Below are positions 26,861 through 35,744 of a DNA stretch of 64,000 nt, one piece after another (positions within the stretch are counted from its first letter, which is position 1; each line of letters starts with the position of its first letter). Made by a program: the position numbers and the translations under genes. The DNA is from Salinimicrobium sp. TH3 (GTDB taxonomy: Bacteria; Bacteroidota; Bacteroidia; Flavobacteriales; Flavobacteriaceae), in contig NZ_JAPONB010000013.1 in NCBI RefSeq assembly GCF_026676115.1, positions 1-64,000 of the forward strand. The letters are read 5' to 3'. The notes beneath the pieces are model-generated. The model did no database searches. It was not told where the DNA came from and saw only the letters and a list, made by a program, of their open reading frames with translations.

Positions 26861-28621
26861 TTATTGAATTTGTTCTACAATTTCGCCACAAGTGAGCATG
26901 GCATCCCCATAGTAAGGATTCCTTATTTCGGCCACATCGCTCAGCCAGTACGCACCTTTATCTGAATTTGCCATAGGACAATAATCCACATAAATAGTTT
27001 TATCTCCTGTTCCAAAGGCGGCTACAGTTTTGATGAGGGCTTCAGAAAGATAAACAAAATTCTCCCTTTGCTTTTTCAGATCAGTTGTGTTGAGTCCTTC
27101 TTCGGAATGCTGCAACAGGAACTTCTTCTTCTCCTGCCAAAAAGATTCTGCTTCCCCCGCCATTCCTGTTGCTTTTATTTGCTGAAGGGTATTGGCAACC
27201 TGTTTTGTAAACTTAAGACTTTCCTCTGCCTGTCCCTCTACAAGCGCATCTTTTAGCTGAAGATAATCTCTCACCAGCCTGTCAAGTTGCTGCTGAAATT
27301 CTTTGGAAGCCTGCGCCCTGTAGTCATAACCGCTATCCTGCAGATACTGCCTTACATCGACCTGTGCTGCGGCTGAAGTTGCCGTTGCCGGGTTCATCAT
27401 ACTTGGTTTTCCTGCAAGTTGGGCCGCAGCATCTACGGTGAAAGTTCCGTTTACGACGATCTCTTCTCCCACAGCCAGTCCCTCCTGAATCACGTACGAA
27501 GATCCCAGGAGTTGTCCCAGCACCACCTCTCTCATCACAAAGAGAGGATTATCTGCAGTGCCTTCGTTCACATAGACGATACTGCGCTTCCCGGTCCACA
27601 GTACTGCCGACCGCGGAATAGTCAATCCTGAAACTGCTTTATCATCACCACCTCCCGTCACTACCCCCGAGACAAACATCTCCGGTTTTAGACTTTGATC
27701 AATATTAGAAACCTCTACCCTTGCAGTAGCCACCCTTGTTTGGCGGTCTATTATGGGATCTATAAAGTTAATAGTCCCCGTAAAAGTTTCTCCCGGGATA
27801 GAAGCTACAGTAAATTCTACTGTGTCTCCCACATCGACCATCCCTAAAGTCCTCTCATAAAGGTCAAAAAGAACCCACATTTTTGACAGGTCGGCAATCT
27901 GGTATAGCGGCATTCCACGCTCCACATAATCTCCTACCTCCACTAATTTTTCGGTCACCACCCCGTTCACATCGGCGGTGATGGTAAAGCGATCTGTGGC
28001 TTTTCCGCTTTCAAGGATCCGGTTGATCTGGTTTTCACCAATCCGCCAGTTTCTCAGCTTTTGTTTTGCGGCTTCAAAAAGTTCAGGTTGCGACTCACGA
28101 ATAGCATAGGCCTGTAAAAGTTCTTCCTGGGCGGTAACAAGTTCGGGAGAATAGACCACAGCCAGGGCTTGCCCCCTGCGGACTTCCTCGCCGGTAAAAT
28201 TGACCAGCAGCCTTTCGATCCTTCCCGGCACGTGAGTGCTCTGGGTATAGGAGATCCTTTCGTCAACCACCACTTTTCCGTTAAGTTCTATCTCCCTTTC
28301 TGCAGATGTGCTACCAACTTCCTGCGTCTGGATATTGGCGAGTTTCATGGCGTACTCGGTCATTTGCACAGCATCGGGATTTTCCATGGCGTCTGAGCTT
28401 TCCAGCGGAATAAGATCCATTCCGCAAATTGGACATTTCCCCGGCTCGGTTGCCCGAATCTGTGGGTGCATGGAACAGGTCCAAACAGTTTCCTGCGCGA
28501 CTTCTGCACTGTGGTCATGAATTTCGGCATCGTCGCTGCCGCCAAAGAAAAGCCAGCCAAGCAGGATCCCTGCCACCAGTGTACCGGCTATGATGAGTAT
28601 ATTTTTATTTCTGCCTGTCAT
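26861..28621 (-). CDS. CusB-like RND efflux periplasmic adaptor with DUF3347 tail
   Basis: A 586-residue adaptor anchored by one N-terminal helix (about 8-27). It carries a heavy-metal module at about 47-70 ([22 protein letters not shown]), then the standard membrane-fusion parts: barrel-sandwich, helical hairpin and beta-barrel (VEVGDYVERGMPLYQIADLSKMWVLFDL). The last 160 residues are a DUF3347 domain with CPMANSDKGAYW (Cys548), NPYYGDAM and CG (Cys578). It would bridge the inner membrane pump and the outer membrane channel and pass metal to the pump. Its start overlaps the end of the TolC-type gene by 17 bp, a sign of translational coupling. Confidence 0.92.
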   Translation of the reverse strand: MTGRNKNILIIAGTLVAGILLGWLFFGGSDDAEIHDHSAEVAQETVWTCSMHPQIRATEPGKCPICGMDLIPLESSDAMENPDAVQMTEYAMKLANIQTQEVGSTSAEREIELNGKVVVDERISYTQSTHVPGRIERLLVNFTGEEVRRGQALAVVYSPELVTAQEELLQAYAIRESQPELFEAAKQKLRNWRIGENQINRILESGKATDRFTITADVNGVVTEKLVEVGDYVERGMPLYQIADLSKMWVLFDLYERTLGMVDVGDTVEFTVASIPGETFTGTINFIDPIIDRQTRVATARVEVSNIDQSLKPEMFVSGVVTGGGDDKAVSGLTIPRSAVLWTGKRSIVYVNEGTADNPLFVMREVVLGQLLGSSYVIQEGLAVGEEIVVNGTFTVDAAAQLAGKPSMMNPATATSAAAQVDVRQYLQDSGYDYRAQASKEFQQQLDRLVRDYLQLKDALVEGQAEESLKFTKQVANTLQQIKATGMAGEAESFWQEKKKFLLQHSEEGLNTTDLKKQRENFVYLSEALIKTVAAFGTGDKTIYVDYCPMANSDKGAYWLSDVAEIRNPYYGDAMLTCGEIVEQIQ

Positions 28622-29858
28622 AATCTAAAGTTTTACCCGATAAATAATCGATTTTTGCCAGTGCGGTGAGATAATTGGCCTCTGCCCCTGCCACCGCCAG
28701 CTGATATTTTAAAAGTTCCTGCCTAACCCGCAACACCTCCTCAAAATCTGAAGCTGCATTTCGGTAAGAGGAAAGCAACAAATTGAGTACCTGTTCTGAA
28801 CTTTCCACCTGCCGCCTGTAAAGCTGCAACATTGCCTGCGCCTCCCGGACTTCAAAAAGGGCTGCCTCCAGTTCTGCTGAAAGTTGATTTTTCAATCCTT
28901 CTTTTCGCTGCTCATAACTCTCGGCCAAAAATGCCGCCTGTTTTCTGGCCGCTTTGTACTTCCCGCGGAAGATGGGCAGGCTCACAGTAAGCATAGGCAT
29001 AATGGCATCGCGGCCATTGTCTTCAACTGCCATATCCATTCTCTCCCCAACGATCACATAATCCAGTCCCAGCCCAACATTCGGCATTCCTTCCTTTTTC
29101 GCCAGTTCTTCGCGGGCCCGGGCCGATGCTGCCATATTCTCCAGTCCCTCCAGCTGAGGGTTGTTTTCAACTAAGGTGTCAAAAATTGTATCTTCAGGAA
29201 GTATTTCTACCTCATCCGGAACTACTACTGCTTCAGATTTTTCACGATACAGTAAGGCATTGAACTGCGCGAGCAGCACATCCTTTCTGAGCCGGATCAC
29301 TTCCAAACCTGTAATAGATTCATTCCGCATGATGTCTGCCTGTAAAACATCAGACAATGCTCCGCTTCCTGCACTTACGCGTGAAAGCGCAAGGTCCTTA
29401 TAGTTCTGAAGTATGTCGAGATTTTCTTGTTGATACTGCAGCTGTTGCTCAAGCTCGTAAAGTTCATAGTATTTAGTACTCACCTGCAACAAGATCTCAT
29501 TGCGGGTTTCCAGGAAAGCCTGGAATTTTGCTTCGGCCATTAAAGTTGCCACATTCTCCCGTGCCTCAAGAGTTCCAAACCAGGGGAACATCTGCATGAC
29601 GGAAAAACGGGCTTCCTGCGGCCCCAGTCGTGTCTCCACCATTTGACCAAAAGCCGAAACGGTGAGGGTGGGATCGGGCAGGCTCTTCACCTGCGGCGCT
29701 TCCTGCAGGGTGGCCTCAAATTCGGAATATGCTGCTTTGACCTGCGGATTATTTTCCGCAGAGATCAACAAGTAATCCTCCAGCGTCTGAGCCTCCATGC
29801 TTCCGAAGAGAAGAAAAAACAGACCTGTCAAAAAAGGTATTTTTAAAGCGTCTTTCAT
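28605..29858 (-). CDS. TolC-family outer membrane efflux channel (CusC-like)
   Basis: The 417-residue protein has a signal peptide (cut after GSMEAQ, about residue 24) and the duplicated long-helix pattern of TolC-type channels (NPQVKAAYSEFEATLQEAPQVKSLPDPTL, then a second repeat after NPQLEGLENMAASARAREELAKKEGMPNVGLGLDY). It forms the exit duct of the tripartite metal pump. It overlaps the CusA-like gene by 4 bp (ATGA) and the CusB-like gene by 17 bp. No lipobox is visible, unlike E. coli CusC. Confidence 0.92.
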   Translation of the reverse strand: MKDALKIPFLTGLFFLLFGSMEAQTLEDYLLISAENNPQVKAAYSEFEATLQEAPQVKSLPDPTLTVSAFGQMVETRLGPQEARFSVMQMFPWFGTLEARENVATLMAEAKFQAFLETRNEILLQVSTKYYELYELEQQLQYQQENLDILQNYKDLALSRVSAGSGALSDVLQADIMRNESITGLEVIRLRKDVLLAQFNALLYREKSEAVVVPDEVEILPEDTIFDTLVENNPQLEGLENMAASARAREELAKKEGMPNVGLGLDYVIVGERMDMAVEDNGRDAIMPMLTVSLPIFRGKYKAARKQAAFLAESYEQRKEGLKNQLSAELEAALFEVREAQAMLQLYRRQVESSEQVLNLLLSSYRNAASDFEEVLRVRQELLKYQLAVAGAEANYLTALAKIDYLSGKTLDYDRQK

Positions 29859-32800
29859 TCTGCTATAATTTTGTTTCTATTTTTTGTAACCACCGTCTCG
29901 CGCCATATGGCCTGCAATACCGGCACTACAAATATGGTCATGATCTGTATGACCATTCCTCCTACAATGGGAATTGCCATAGGCACCATAATATCTGCTC
30001 CTTTTCCGGTAGAAGTAAGTACCGGGAACAGGGCAATGATTGTCACTGCAGTGGTCATCATTGCAGGCCTTACCCTTTTTTTACCTGCTTCGAGAACGGC
30101 TGCCCTTACTTCGGGCACTGTTTGCGGGTCACGTTTCTCAAAAACCTGGTGAATGTATGTTCCCATAAGCACCCCGTCATCTGTTGCGATCCCAAAAAGG
30201 GCAATAAACCCGACCCATACGGCTACACTCAGGTTGATCGTGCCCATCTGGAACAAGTCGCGCATGTTCAATCCCGATATACTGAAGTCCATAAACCAGG
30301 GTTGCCCGTAAAGCCAGATCATGATGAATCCACCAGCAAAAGCCACAAATACCCCTGAAAAGTGGATCGTAGAGGCGATCACGGTTTTAAACTGGAAGTA
30401 CAGTAACAGGAAGATGATGACCAGCGAAATTGGAATTACAATAGCCAGCCTTTTGACAGCCCGTACCTGATTCTCATAATTCCCTGAAAATTCAAAGCTC
30501 ACCCCGGGCGGCACTACAAGTTCTCCTGTGGCAATTCTTTCGGCAATGAGCTCCTGCGCATCGTTCACCACGTTTACTTCGGCGAAATCTTCTTTTTTGT
30601 CAAAAAGCACATAACCCACCAAAAATGTATCCTCACTCTTGATCATTTGCGGACCTTTCACGTACCGCACCTCTACCAGCTGTCCCAACGGAATTTGCGC
30701 TCCAGTAGGTGTTGGCACCAGGATCTGCTCAATCTCCTCCGGCGAATTCCTAAGTTCTCGTGGATACCGCACCCGCACAGGATAACGCTCCCGGCCTTCA
30801 ACTGTGGCTGTGATCTCCATCCCGCCGATTGCGGTTTCAATGGTTTGCTGCACTTTTTCAATGCTAAGGCCGTAACGGGCAATATTTTGCCTGTTGATAT
30901 CGAGTTCAAGATATGGTTTACCAACAATACGATCTGCAAACACAGCTTCTTCTTTAACAGAAGGAACCTGTTTTAGGATCTCTTCAAGCTTAAATCCGAA
31001 AGCCTGAATGGTCTCCAGGTCTGGCCCGTAGACTTTGATCCCCATTGGAGCACGCATTCCGGTTTGCAGCATCACAAGCCTGGTTTCAATGGGCTGCAGT
31101 TTTGGAGCCGAAGTAATTCCGGGTAACCTGGTCGCGCTGACGATCTCGTCCCAAATATCATCAGGGCTGTTGATGTGATCTCTCCAGTTTCTGAAATATT
31201 CCCCGTCTTCATCGGGTATCAGGTCTTTAGTCGTTATATTCTGAAGGACGACTTCTTCATGAGGAAAGGCTTTCCCTGACTTCAGAATGAAATTTCCGTC
31301 ATCATCTACCCTGAAGCGCTGCATTTCACCTTCCTCGTTCAGCATATATTCGGGTTTATAATTGATGACATTCTCGTACATGGAAATTGGAGCCGGATCT
31401 ATCGCAGTCTCAGCCCTTCCCAGTTTCCCTACTGAAACCTCAACTTCCGGTATATTAGTGACCGCCATGTCCAGCTTTTGAAGCACTTCTTTACTGCCCT
31501 CTATTCCCAGGTGCGGCATTGCAGTAGGCATCAGTAAAAAGCTTCCTTCATTCAGCGTTGGCATAAATTCCTTACCTACGCCGGGGAATGCCTCGGAAGC
31601 ACCTCCCCAGGCTGCAGTTTCCCTTAATTCCCAGCCAACTTCTTCTGCGCCGTCACCAATGAATCCGAAAATTTTAGGGAATCCCTGCCAGATCAATACT
31701 CCGATAAGAATTGTAATTACCGGAAGCATTAAAAATGACCTCTTGTTTTCCAGGCACCAGTTCAGGATAGGCTCATAGAACCTTACTACAGCCAGCAGTG
31801 CTGCGAGAGTGATCACCAGTAGGATGATCACAAAGAGGTAATTTTCAATGATAGAATTCCGTACTCCCAGTGGCATCCAGTGCGTAGTGAGGAAGAAAAT
31901 AGTTACTGCAAGAATTATAAAAAGTGAGATCTCCCGGGTATATTTTCCAAGGAAGCCACGGCTTCTTGGTTCAAGCAACCTAAGAATTCCGATCACTGTT
32001 AAAGCTAGAGGCAACCACATCTTAAAAAGGAGCGCAAGTAGAATTCCGCCGCCAATAAGGCTATAGTTCCAGATGCGGTTGACCTTCTCCTTCTTCAGGC
32101 GGAATGAGAAGAAATAGTAAGACAGCATTGGTAGAACGATGATACCCAATAGAAAAGCAGCTACCAGGGCAAAAGTTTTGGTAAAGGCTAACGGAATAAA
32201 AAGTTTTCCTTCGGCATGTTCCATAAAGAATACCGGAAGGAAACTTACCACTGTTGTCGCAAGTGCCGTCGTTACCGCAGGGCCAACTTCTATTGTGGCA
32301 GTTCTTATGACCTCAAGAAGTTTTGACCCCCGGGCGTTTTTGTTTTCGGGAAATTCGAGATGGCGCAGTGTATTTTCCACAAAGACGATCCCCACATCTA
32401 CCATGACCCCAATCGCAATAGCAATACCTGAAAGCGCCACCACATTGGCATCTATCCCAAAGTAGCGCATGGCGATGAAGGTCATGAGCACCGCAATGGG
32501 CAGCAGACTGGAAATAAGGATTGACGCACGTAAATTTAGCACCAGGATGATCACGACGATGATACTAATAAGGATCTCATCAGAAAGAGCACTTTCAAGA
32601 GTTCCAAGCGTCTCCTGGATCAACTGGGTGCGATCATAGAAAGGAACTACAGTTAATTTACTCACCGTTCCATCCTGCAACACCTTTGCAGGCATTCCCG
32701 GGGCAATCTCCTCTATTTTCTCTTTGACATTGTTGATCACCGCCAGCGGATTTGATCCGTAGCGTGCAACCACTACTCCTCCTGCAACCTCAGCACCTGC

Positions 32801-33685
32801 TTTGTCTAAAATTCCGCGTCTTTCGGCAGGACCCAGGGTTACAACCCCAACATCAGAAATAAGGATCGGCTTGTTCTCATTGACTGCGACCACAGTATTT
32901 TCAATATCTTCAAGGGATTCAATATAACCTAACCCGCGAACCAGATATTCCACCTTGTTGACCTCAATAGTCTTGGCACCAATATCACGGTTGGAATTTT
33001 TTACCGCCATCATCACGTCATCGATACCCACATTGAATGCCTTTAAAGCATCGGGATCAACATCCACCTGGTATTCACGCACAAATCCACCAACAGAAGC
33101 AACTTCAGAAACTCCTTCCACACCGCTCAAACCAAGCTTAACATAATAATCCTGCACCGATCTTATTTCATGCAGGTCCCAGCCGCCGGTAACATTTCCT
33201 GCGGTGTCCCTTCCTTCAAGGGTGTACCAGAAGACCTGGCCCAAAGCAGTAGCATCGGGTCCCAAAGTAGGTTGGGCATCTTCGGGCAAAAGTCCCGATT
33301 GAAGAGAGTTGATCTTTTCAAGGATCCTGGTACGGGACCAGTAGAATTCCACATCTTCATCAAAAATGATGTTGATGCTGGAGAATCCGAACATCGACGT
33401 ACTACGAATAGACTCCACCCCCGGAATTCCGAGTAAGGCAGTGGTCAAGGGATAGGTGATCTGGTCCTCAATGTCCTGTGGCGATCTCCCCGGCCATTCG
33501 GTAAAGACGATCTGCTGATTTTCGCCCAGATCAGGGATTGCATCTACAGGCACGGGATCTCGAGGCAGGAGATCCAAATCCCAGTCGAAAGGGGAAGTAA
33601 CAACTCCCCAGCCAATCATAAAGATGAGCAACAGGCTTGTCACCAGCCGGTTATAAAGGAAATAACTTATTATTTTAGAAAGCAT
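29855..33685 (-). CDS. CusA/CzcA-type heavy-metal RND efflux permease
   Basis: The inner membrane proton-driven pump of the tripartite system has 1276 residues, against about 1045 for E. coli CusA. Family signs are the N-terminal helix, DAIPDLGENQQIVFTEWPGRSPQDIEDQITYPL, the helix 4 stretch GVMVDVGIVFVENTLRHLE and, near the end, KRVRPAMMTTAVTIIALFPV. Two expansions account for the length. One is a hydrophobic insert around residues 520-650 with perhaps four extra helices. The other is an acidic insert in the porter domain (EGEMQRFRVDDDGNF...). Substrate class Cu/Ag is inferred from the neighbours. A large inverted repeat sits directly before the start codon. Confidence 0.93.
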   Translation of the reverse strand: MLSKIISYFLYNRLVTSLLLIFMIGWGVVTSPFDWDLDLLPRDPVPVDAIPDLGENQQIVFTEWPGRSPQDIEDQITYPLTTALLGIPGVESIRSTSMFGFSSINIIFDEDVEFYWSRTRILEKINSLQSGLLPEDAQPTLGPDATALGQVFWYTLEGRDTAGNVTGGWDLHEIRSVQDYYVKLGLSGVEGVSEVASVGGFVREYQVDVDPDALKAFNVGIDDVMMAVKNSNRDIGAKTIEVNKVEYLVRGLGYIESLEDIENTVVAVNENKPILISDVGVVTLGPAERRGILDKAGAEVAGGVVVARYGSNPLAVINNVKEKIEEIAPGMPAKVLQDGTVSKLTVVPFYDRTQLIQETLGTLESALSDEILISIIVVIILVLNLRASILISSLLPIAVLMTFIAMRYFGIDANVVALSGIAIAIGVMVDVGIVFVENTLRHLEFPENKNARGSKLLEVIRTATIEVGPAVTTALATTVVSFLPVFFMEHAEGKLFIPLAFTKTFALVAAFLLGIIVLPMLSYYFFSFRLKKEKVNRIWNYSLIGGGILLALLFKMWLPLALTVIGILRLLEPRSRGFLGKYTREISLFIILAVTIFFLTTHWMPLGVRNSIIENYLFVIILLVITLAALLAVVRFYEPILNWCLENKRSFLMLPVITILIGVLIWQGFPKIFGFIGDGAEEVGWELRETAAWGGASEAFPGVGKEFMPTLNEGSFLLMPTAMPHLGIEGSKEVLQKLDMAVTNIPEVEVSVGKLGRAETAIDPAPISMYENVINYKPEYMLNEEGEMQRFRVDDDGNFILKSGKAFPHEEVVLQNITTKDLIPDEDGEYFRNWRDHINSPDDIWDEIVSATRLPGITSAPKLQPIETRLVMLQTGMRAPMGIKVYGPDLETIQAFGFKLEEILKQVPSVKEEAVFADRIVGKPYLELDINRQNIARYGLSIEKVQQTIETAIGGMEITATVEGRERYPVRVRYPRELRNSPEEIEQILVPTPTGAQIPLGQLVEVRYVKGPQMIKSEDTFLVGYVLFDKKEDFAEVNVVNDAQELIAERIATGELVVPPGVSFEFSGNYENQVRAVKRLAIVIPISLVIIFLLLYFQFKTVIASTIHFSGVFVAFAGGFIMIWLYGQPWFMDFSISGLNMRDLFQMGTINLSVAVWVGFIALFGIATDDGVLMGTYIHQVFEKRDPQTVPEVRAAVLEAGKKRVRPAMMTTAVTIIALFPVLTSTGKGADIMVPMAIPIVGGMVIQIMTIFVVPVLQAIWRETVVTKNRNKIIAE

Positions 33686-33687
33686 TC

Positions 33688-33766
33688 TTTGATATTAAAT
33701 TGATTAAATGTGAACAAACACAGGAACCCCGGCGCGCAGGGTCAAAAAATCAAATTAAATATCAAA
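33688..33766. repeat. intercistronic inverted repeat directly before the cusA-like start codon
   Basis: TTTGATATTAAATTGATT (33688-33705) faces AATCAAATTAAATATCAAA (33748-33766). Seventeen base pairs form, with one bulge and one A/A mismatch, enclosing a G+C-rich loop with ACCC/GGGT. On the minus-strand mRNA the stem covers the stop codon of the HYC gene and ends 2 nt before the ATG at 33685, so it could hide the ribosome landing site or protect an RNA end. Confidence 0.6.
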
Positions 33767-34160
33767 TAAGGAAAGTCTCGTCAAGCAAATGTATGTCATA
33801 GACGAGCAAGGGAGGTTTGTAATGGAAAAAAGGAGTTGAAGCCTGCGGCTCTCCTTCAAAAAGATTAGCATAAGACAAGGTGAAAGAAGACAGGAAAACC
33901 TGTTGATCTAGGTCAAGATCATCAAAAGAGATCTTTAATTCCTTTTGGCCTTCCACCAAAATCTTTTCTTCATCGCAGCATTCATCTTCAGCCGAAGTAG
34001 ACATATCGCCATGCATTCCGCAGGTCTTAGCTTCAGAAAAAACCGCCTGATCTACAAGAATTTCACCGCAGAAATGCTTGTCTACCGTAAAAGATACGGT
34101 AGAGAACAGCACCAAAAATGCCATTATTAAAGATCCGGATTTTTGAAAAAGTCTTTTCAC
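33762..34160 (-). CDS. HYC_CC_PP-type small secreted Cys/His protein
   Basis: The 132-residue protein has one N-terminal hydrophobic segment (about 9-25, likely a signal). The marks of the HYC_CC_PP family follow: HFCG (His29, Cys31), CGMH (Cys47, His50), a Cys pair in ECCDEE (Cys61, Cys62) and KPP near residue 116. The function is not established. Its Cys, His and Met content and its place as first gene of the metal island suggest it senses or captures metal outside the inner membrane (inference). GTG at 34160 gives the natural MKRLFQKSG start; a TTG three codons earlier is less likely because it overlaps the promoter box. Confidence 0.75.
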   Translation of the reverse strand: MKRLFQKSGSLIMAFLVLFSTVSFTVDKHFCGEILVDQAVFSEAKTCGMHGDMSTSAEDECCDEEKILVEGQKELKISFDDLDLDQQVFLSSFTLSYANLFEGEPQASTPFFHYKPPLLVYDIHLLDETFLI

Positions 34161-34166
34161 AGAACA

Positions 34167-34174
34167 CAAAGGTA
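34167..34174 (-). promoter_or_regulatory. -7 box ahead of the metal island
   Basis: The minus strand reads TACCTTTG, ending 6 nt before the GTG start at 34160. No TTG box lies at the normal distance, which fits a promoter needing an activator or a weak call. The rest of the divergent gap to 34341 (about 170 bp) is A+T-rich, and I see nothing else in it. Confidence 0.35.
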
Positions 34175-34341
34175 TATATTTTTTAATTATCTGCAGCTAA
34201 GTACAAAAGTCTTCCATAATTATACAAGATCTGCTCTTTCCAGAAGATTGTGTCAGCTGCAAAAAAAGATAAAAAATTAGCAATTTTTTCACACCCTCAA
34301 GACATAACTTTATGACACTTAATCGTTTAAATGTTTAGGAG

Positions 34342-35289
34342 ATGGAAAGTCAGAAAATTATTGCTGTAGTTGGAGCCACCGGGGCTCAGGGTGGTAGCCT
34401 GGTAAATGCGATTTTAAATGATCGGAAAAGCAATTTTAAGGTGCGAGCGATAACCCGAAACGCAAATTCAGAGAAATCGATGGAATTAAAACGGAAGGGT
34501 GCCGAAGTAGTTGAAGCAGATCTTGATGACCAGCAGAGTCTCGTTAAAGCCTTTGAGGGAGCTTACGGAGCTTTTTGTGTTACTTTCTTTTGGGAACATT
34601 TTTCACCCGAGAAGGAGAAACAACAGGCAAAAAATATGGCTGAAGCAGCAAAAGAGGCAGGCATTAAGCATGTGATATGGTCAACTCTTGAAGACACGAG
34701 AAAGTGGATTCCTTTAGATGATGACCGCATGCCAACCCTCATGAATTACTATAAAGTACCTCATCTGGACGCAAAAGGAGAATCAAATAAATATTTTGAA
34801 GACAGCGGGGTTCCCTACACCTTACTCCACACCTCTTTTTATTGGGATAATTTCATCAACTTCGGAATGGCTCCTCAAAAAGGCGCGGATGGGGAGCTTT
34901 ACCTTACTTTTCCTATGGCCGATAAGAAACTCCCTGGTATTGCAGCAGAAGATATAGGTAAGAGTGCCTACGGAATTTTCAAGGCGGGAGATAAGTACAT
35001 GAATAAAAGTGTGGGTATTGCCGGGGAACATCTTACCGGAGATCAAATGGCCACGACTTTTTCGGAAGTCTATGGAAAGAAGATCCGGTATAATGCTGTG
35101 GAACCTGCTGTCTATAGAACCTTTGATTTTCCCGGAGCAGATGATCTTGGAAATATGTTCCAGTTTAAAGCAGATTTTGAAGGAGAATATTGCAAAGCAA
35201 GAGACGTGGAAAATACCAGGAAGTTAGATCCTGAACTCCTTAGCTTTAAACAATGGTTGCAAAACAACCGTGAAAAGATGAAAGTTTAA
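34342..35289 (+). CDS. NmrA-like NAD(P)-binding protein
   Basis: The 315-residue Rossmann-fold protein has the atypical short-chain dehydrogenase glycine motif VVGATGAQGGS at residues 9-19. The NmrA pattern follows: loss of the catalytic Tyr-Lys pair, AGIKHVIWSTLED, SGVPYTLLHTSFYWDNF. Such proteins (HSCARG type) sense the NAD(P)H state or act as reductases of unknown substrate. It is divergent from the metal island, a single-gene unit ending 2 bp from the convergent exosortase partner gene, with no terminator hairpin between them. Confidence 0.85.
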   Translation: MESQKIIAVVGATGAQGGSLVNAILNDRKSNFKVRAITRNANSEKSMELKRKGAEVVEADLDDQQSLVKAFEGAYGAFCVTFFWEHFSPEKEKQQAKNMAEAAKEAGIKHVIWSTLEDTRKWIPLDDDRMPTLMNYYKVPHLDAKGESNKYFEDSGVPYTLLHTSFYWDNFINFGMAPQKGADGELYLTFPMADKKLPGIAAEDIGKSAYGIFKAGDKYMNKSVGIAGEHLTGDQMATTFSEVYGKKIRYNAVEPAVYRTFDFPGADDLGNMFQFKADFEGEYCKARDVENTRKLDPELLSFKQWLQNNREKMKV

Positions 35290-35291
35290 TC

Positions 35292-35744
35292 TTAATTGCG
35301 ATCCAGTTTTTGATTTGCAGCAGCCTGCAACCTGTAATAATAAAAAGCCGGAAGCAAAATCAAAATGAGCAGTGGATGGGCCAAAAACCGCCGCACGTAA
35401 AAAGCGGCAAGGTAATCCTGTGGCTGCACGTGATGCATTAAGTAAACAAAAAGCGGAAAAAGCACTATAAAAAAGGTGAGATAAATAACTCCAGAGAATT
35501 TGATGATACCCCAACTTTGAAAGGCTACCCACAAGATCAAAAGAGAAACAAGAGTATTAAGGGAAAATCGCAAAAAGACATTAAAAAACATTTCAAAAGA
35601 AAAATCTATCGTTTCCCCGCTTTGATAAGCCTGTTCGAAAAAATACATAAAGGGATCGTAGAAAAATCTGTATTCATAAACTCTTATAAGCGCCAGCACC
35701 CCCACAAGTCCCAGGATGATAATGATCTTAACGACTCCTTTCAT
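35292..35744 (-). CDS. exosortase F-associated membrane protein
   Basis: A protein of about 150 residues with four membrane helices, beginning MKGVVKIIIILGLVGVLALIRVYEY and containing FFYDPF and FPLFVYLMHH. It matches the small partner encoded beside XrtF in flavobacteria. The ATG at 35744 is preferred because it starts the first helix and overlaps the end of xrtF by 17 bp, a coupled arrangement. Its role is unknown; it may assist or position the exosortase. Confidence 0.8.
   Translation of the reverse strand: MKGVVKIIIILGLVGVLALIRVYEYRFFYDPFMYFFEQAYQSGETIDFSFEMFFNVFLRFSLNTLVSLLILWVAFQSWGIIKFSGVIYLTFFIVLFPLFVYLMHHVQPQDYLAAFYVRRFLAHPLLILILLPAFYYYRLQAAANQKLDRN

Noticed and set aside
19752-34160. 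The metal island as a recently transferred mobile element
   Set aside because: No integrase, transposase, tRNA boundary or visible shift in base composition; it may be old or native.
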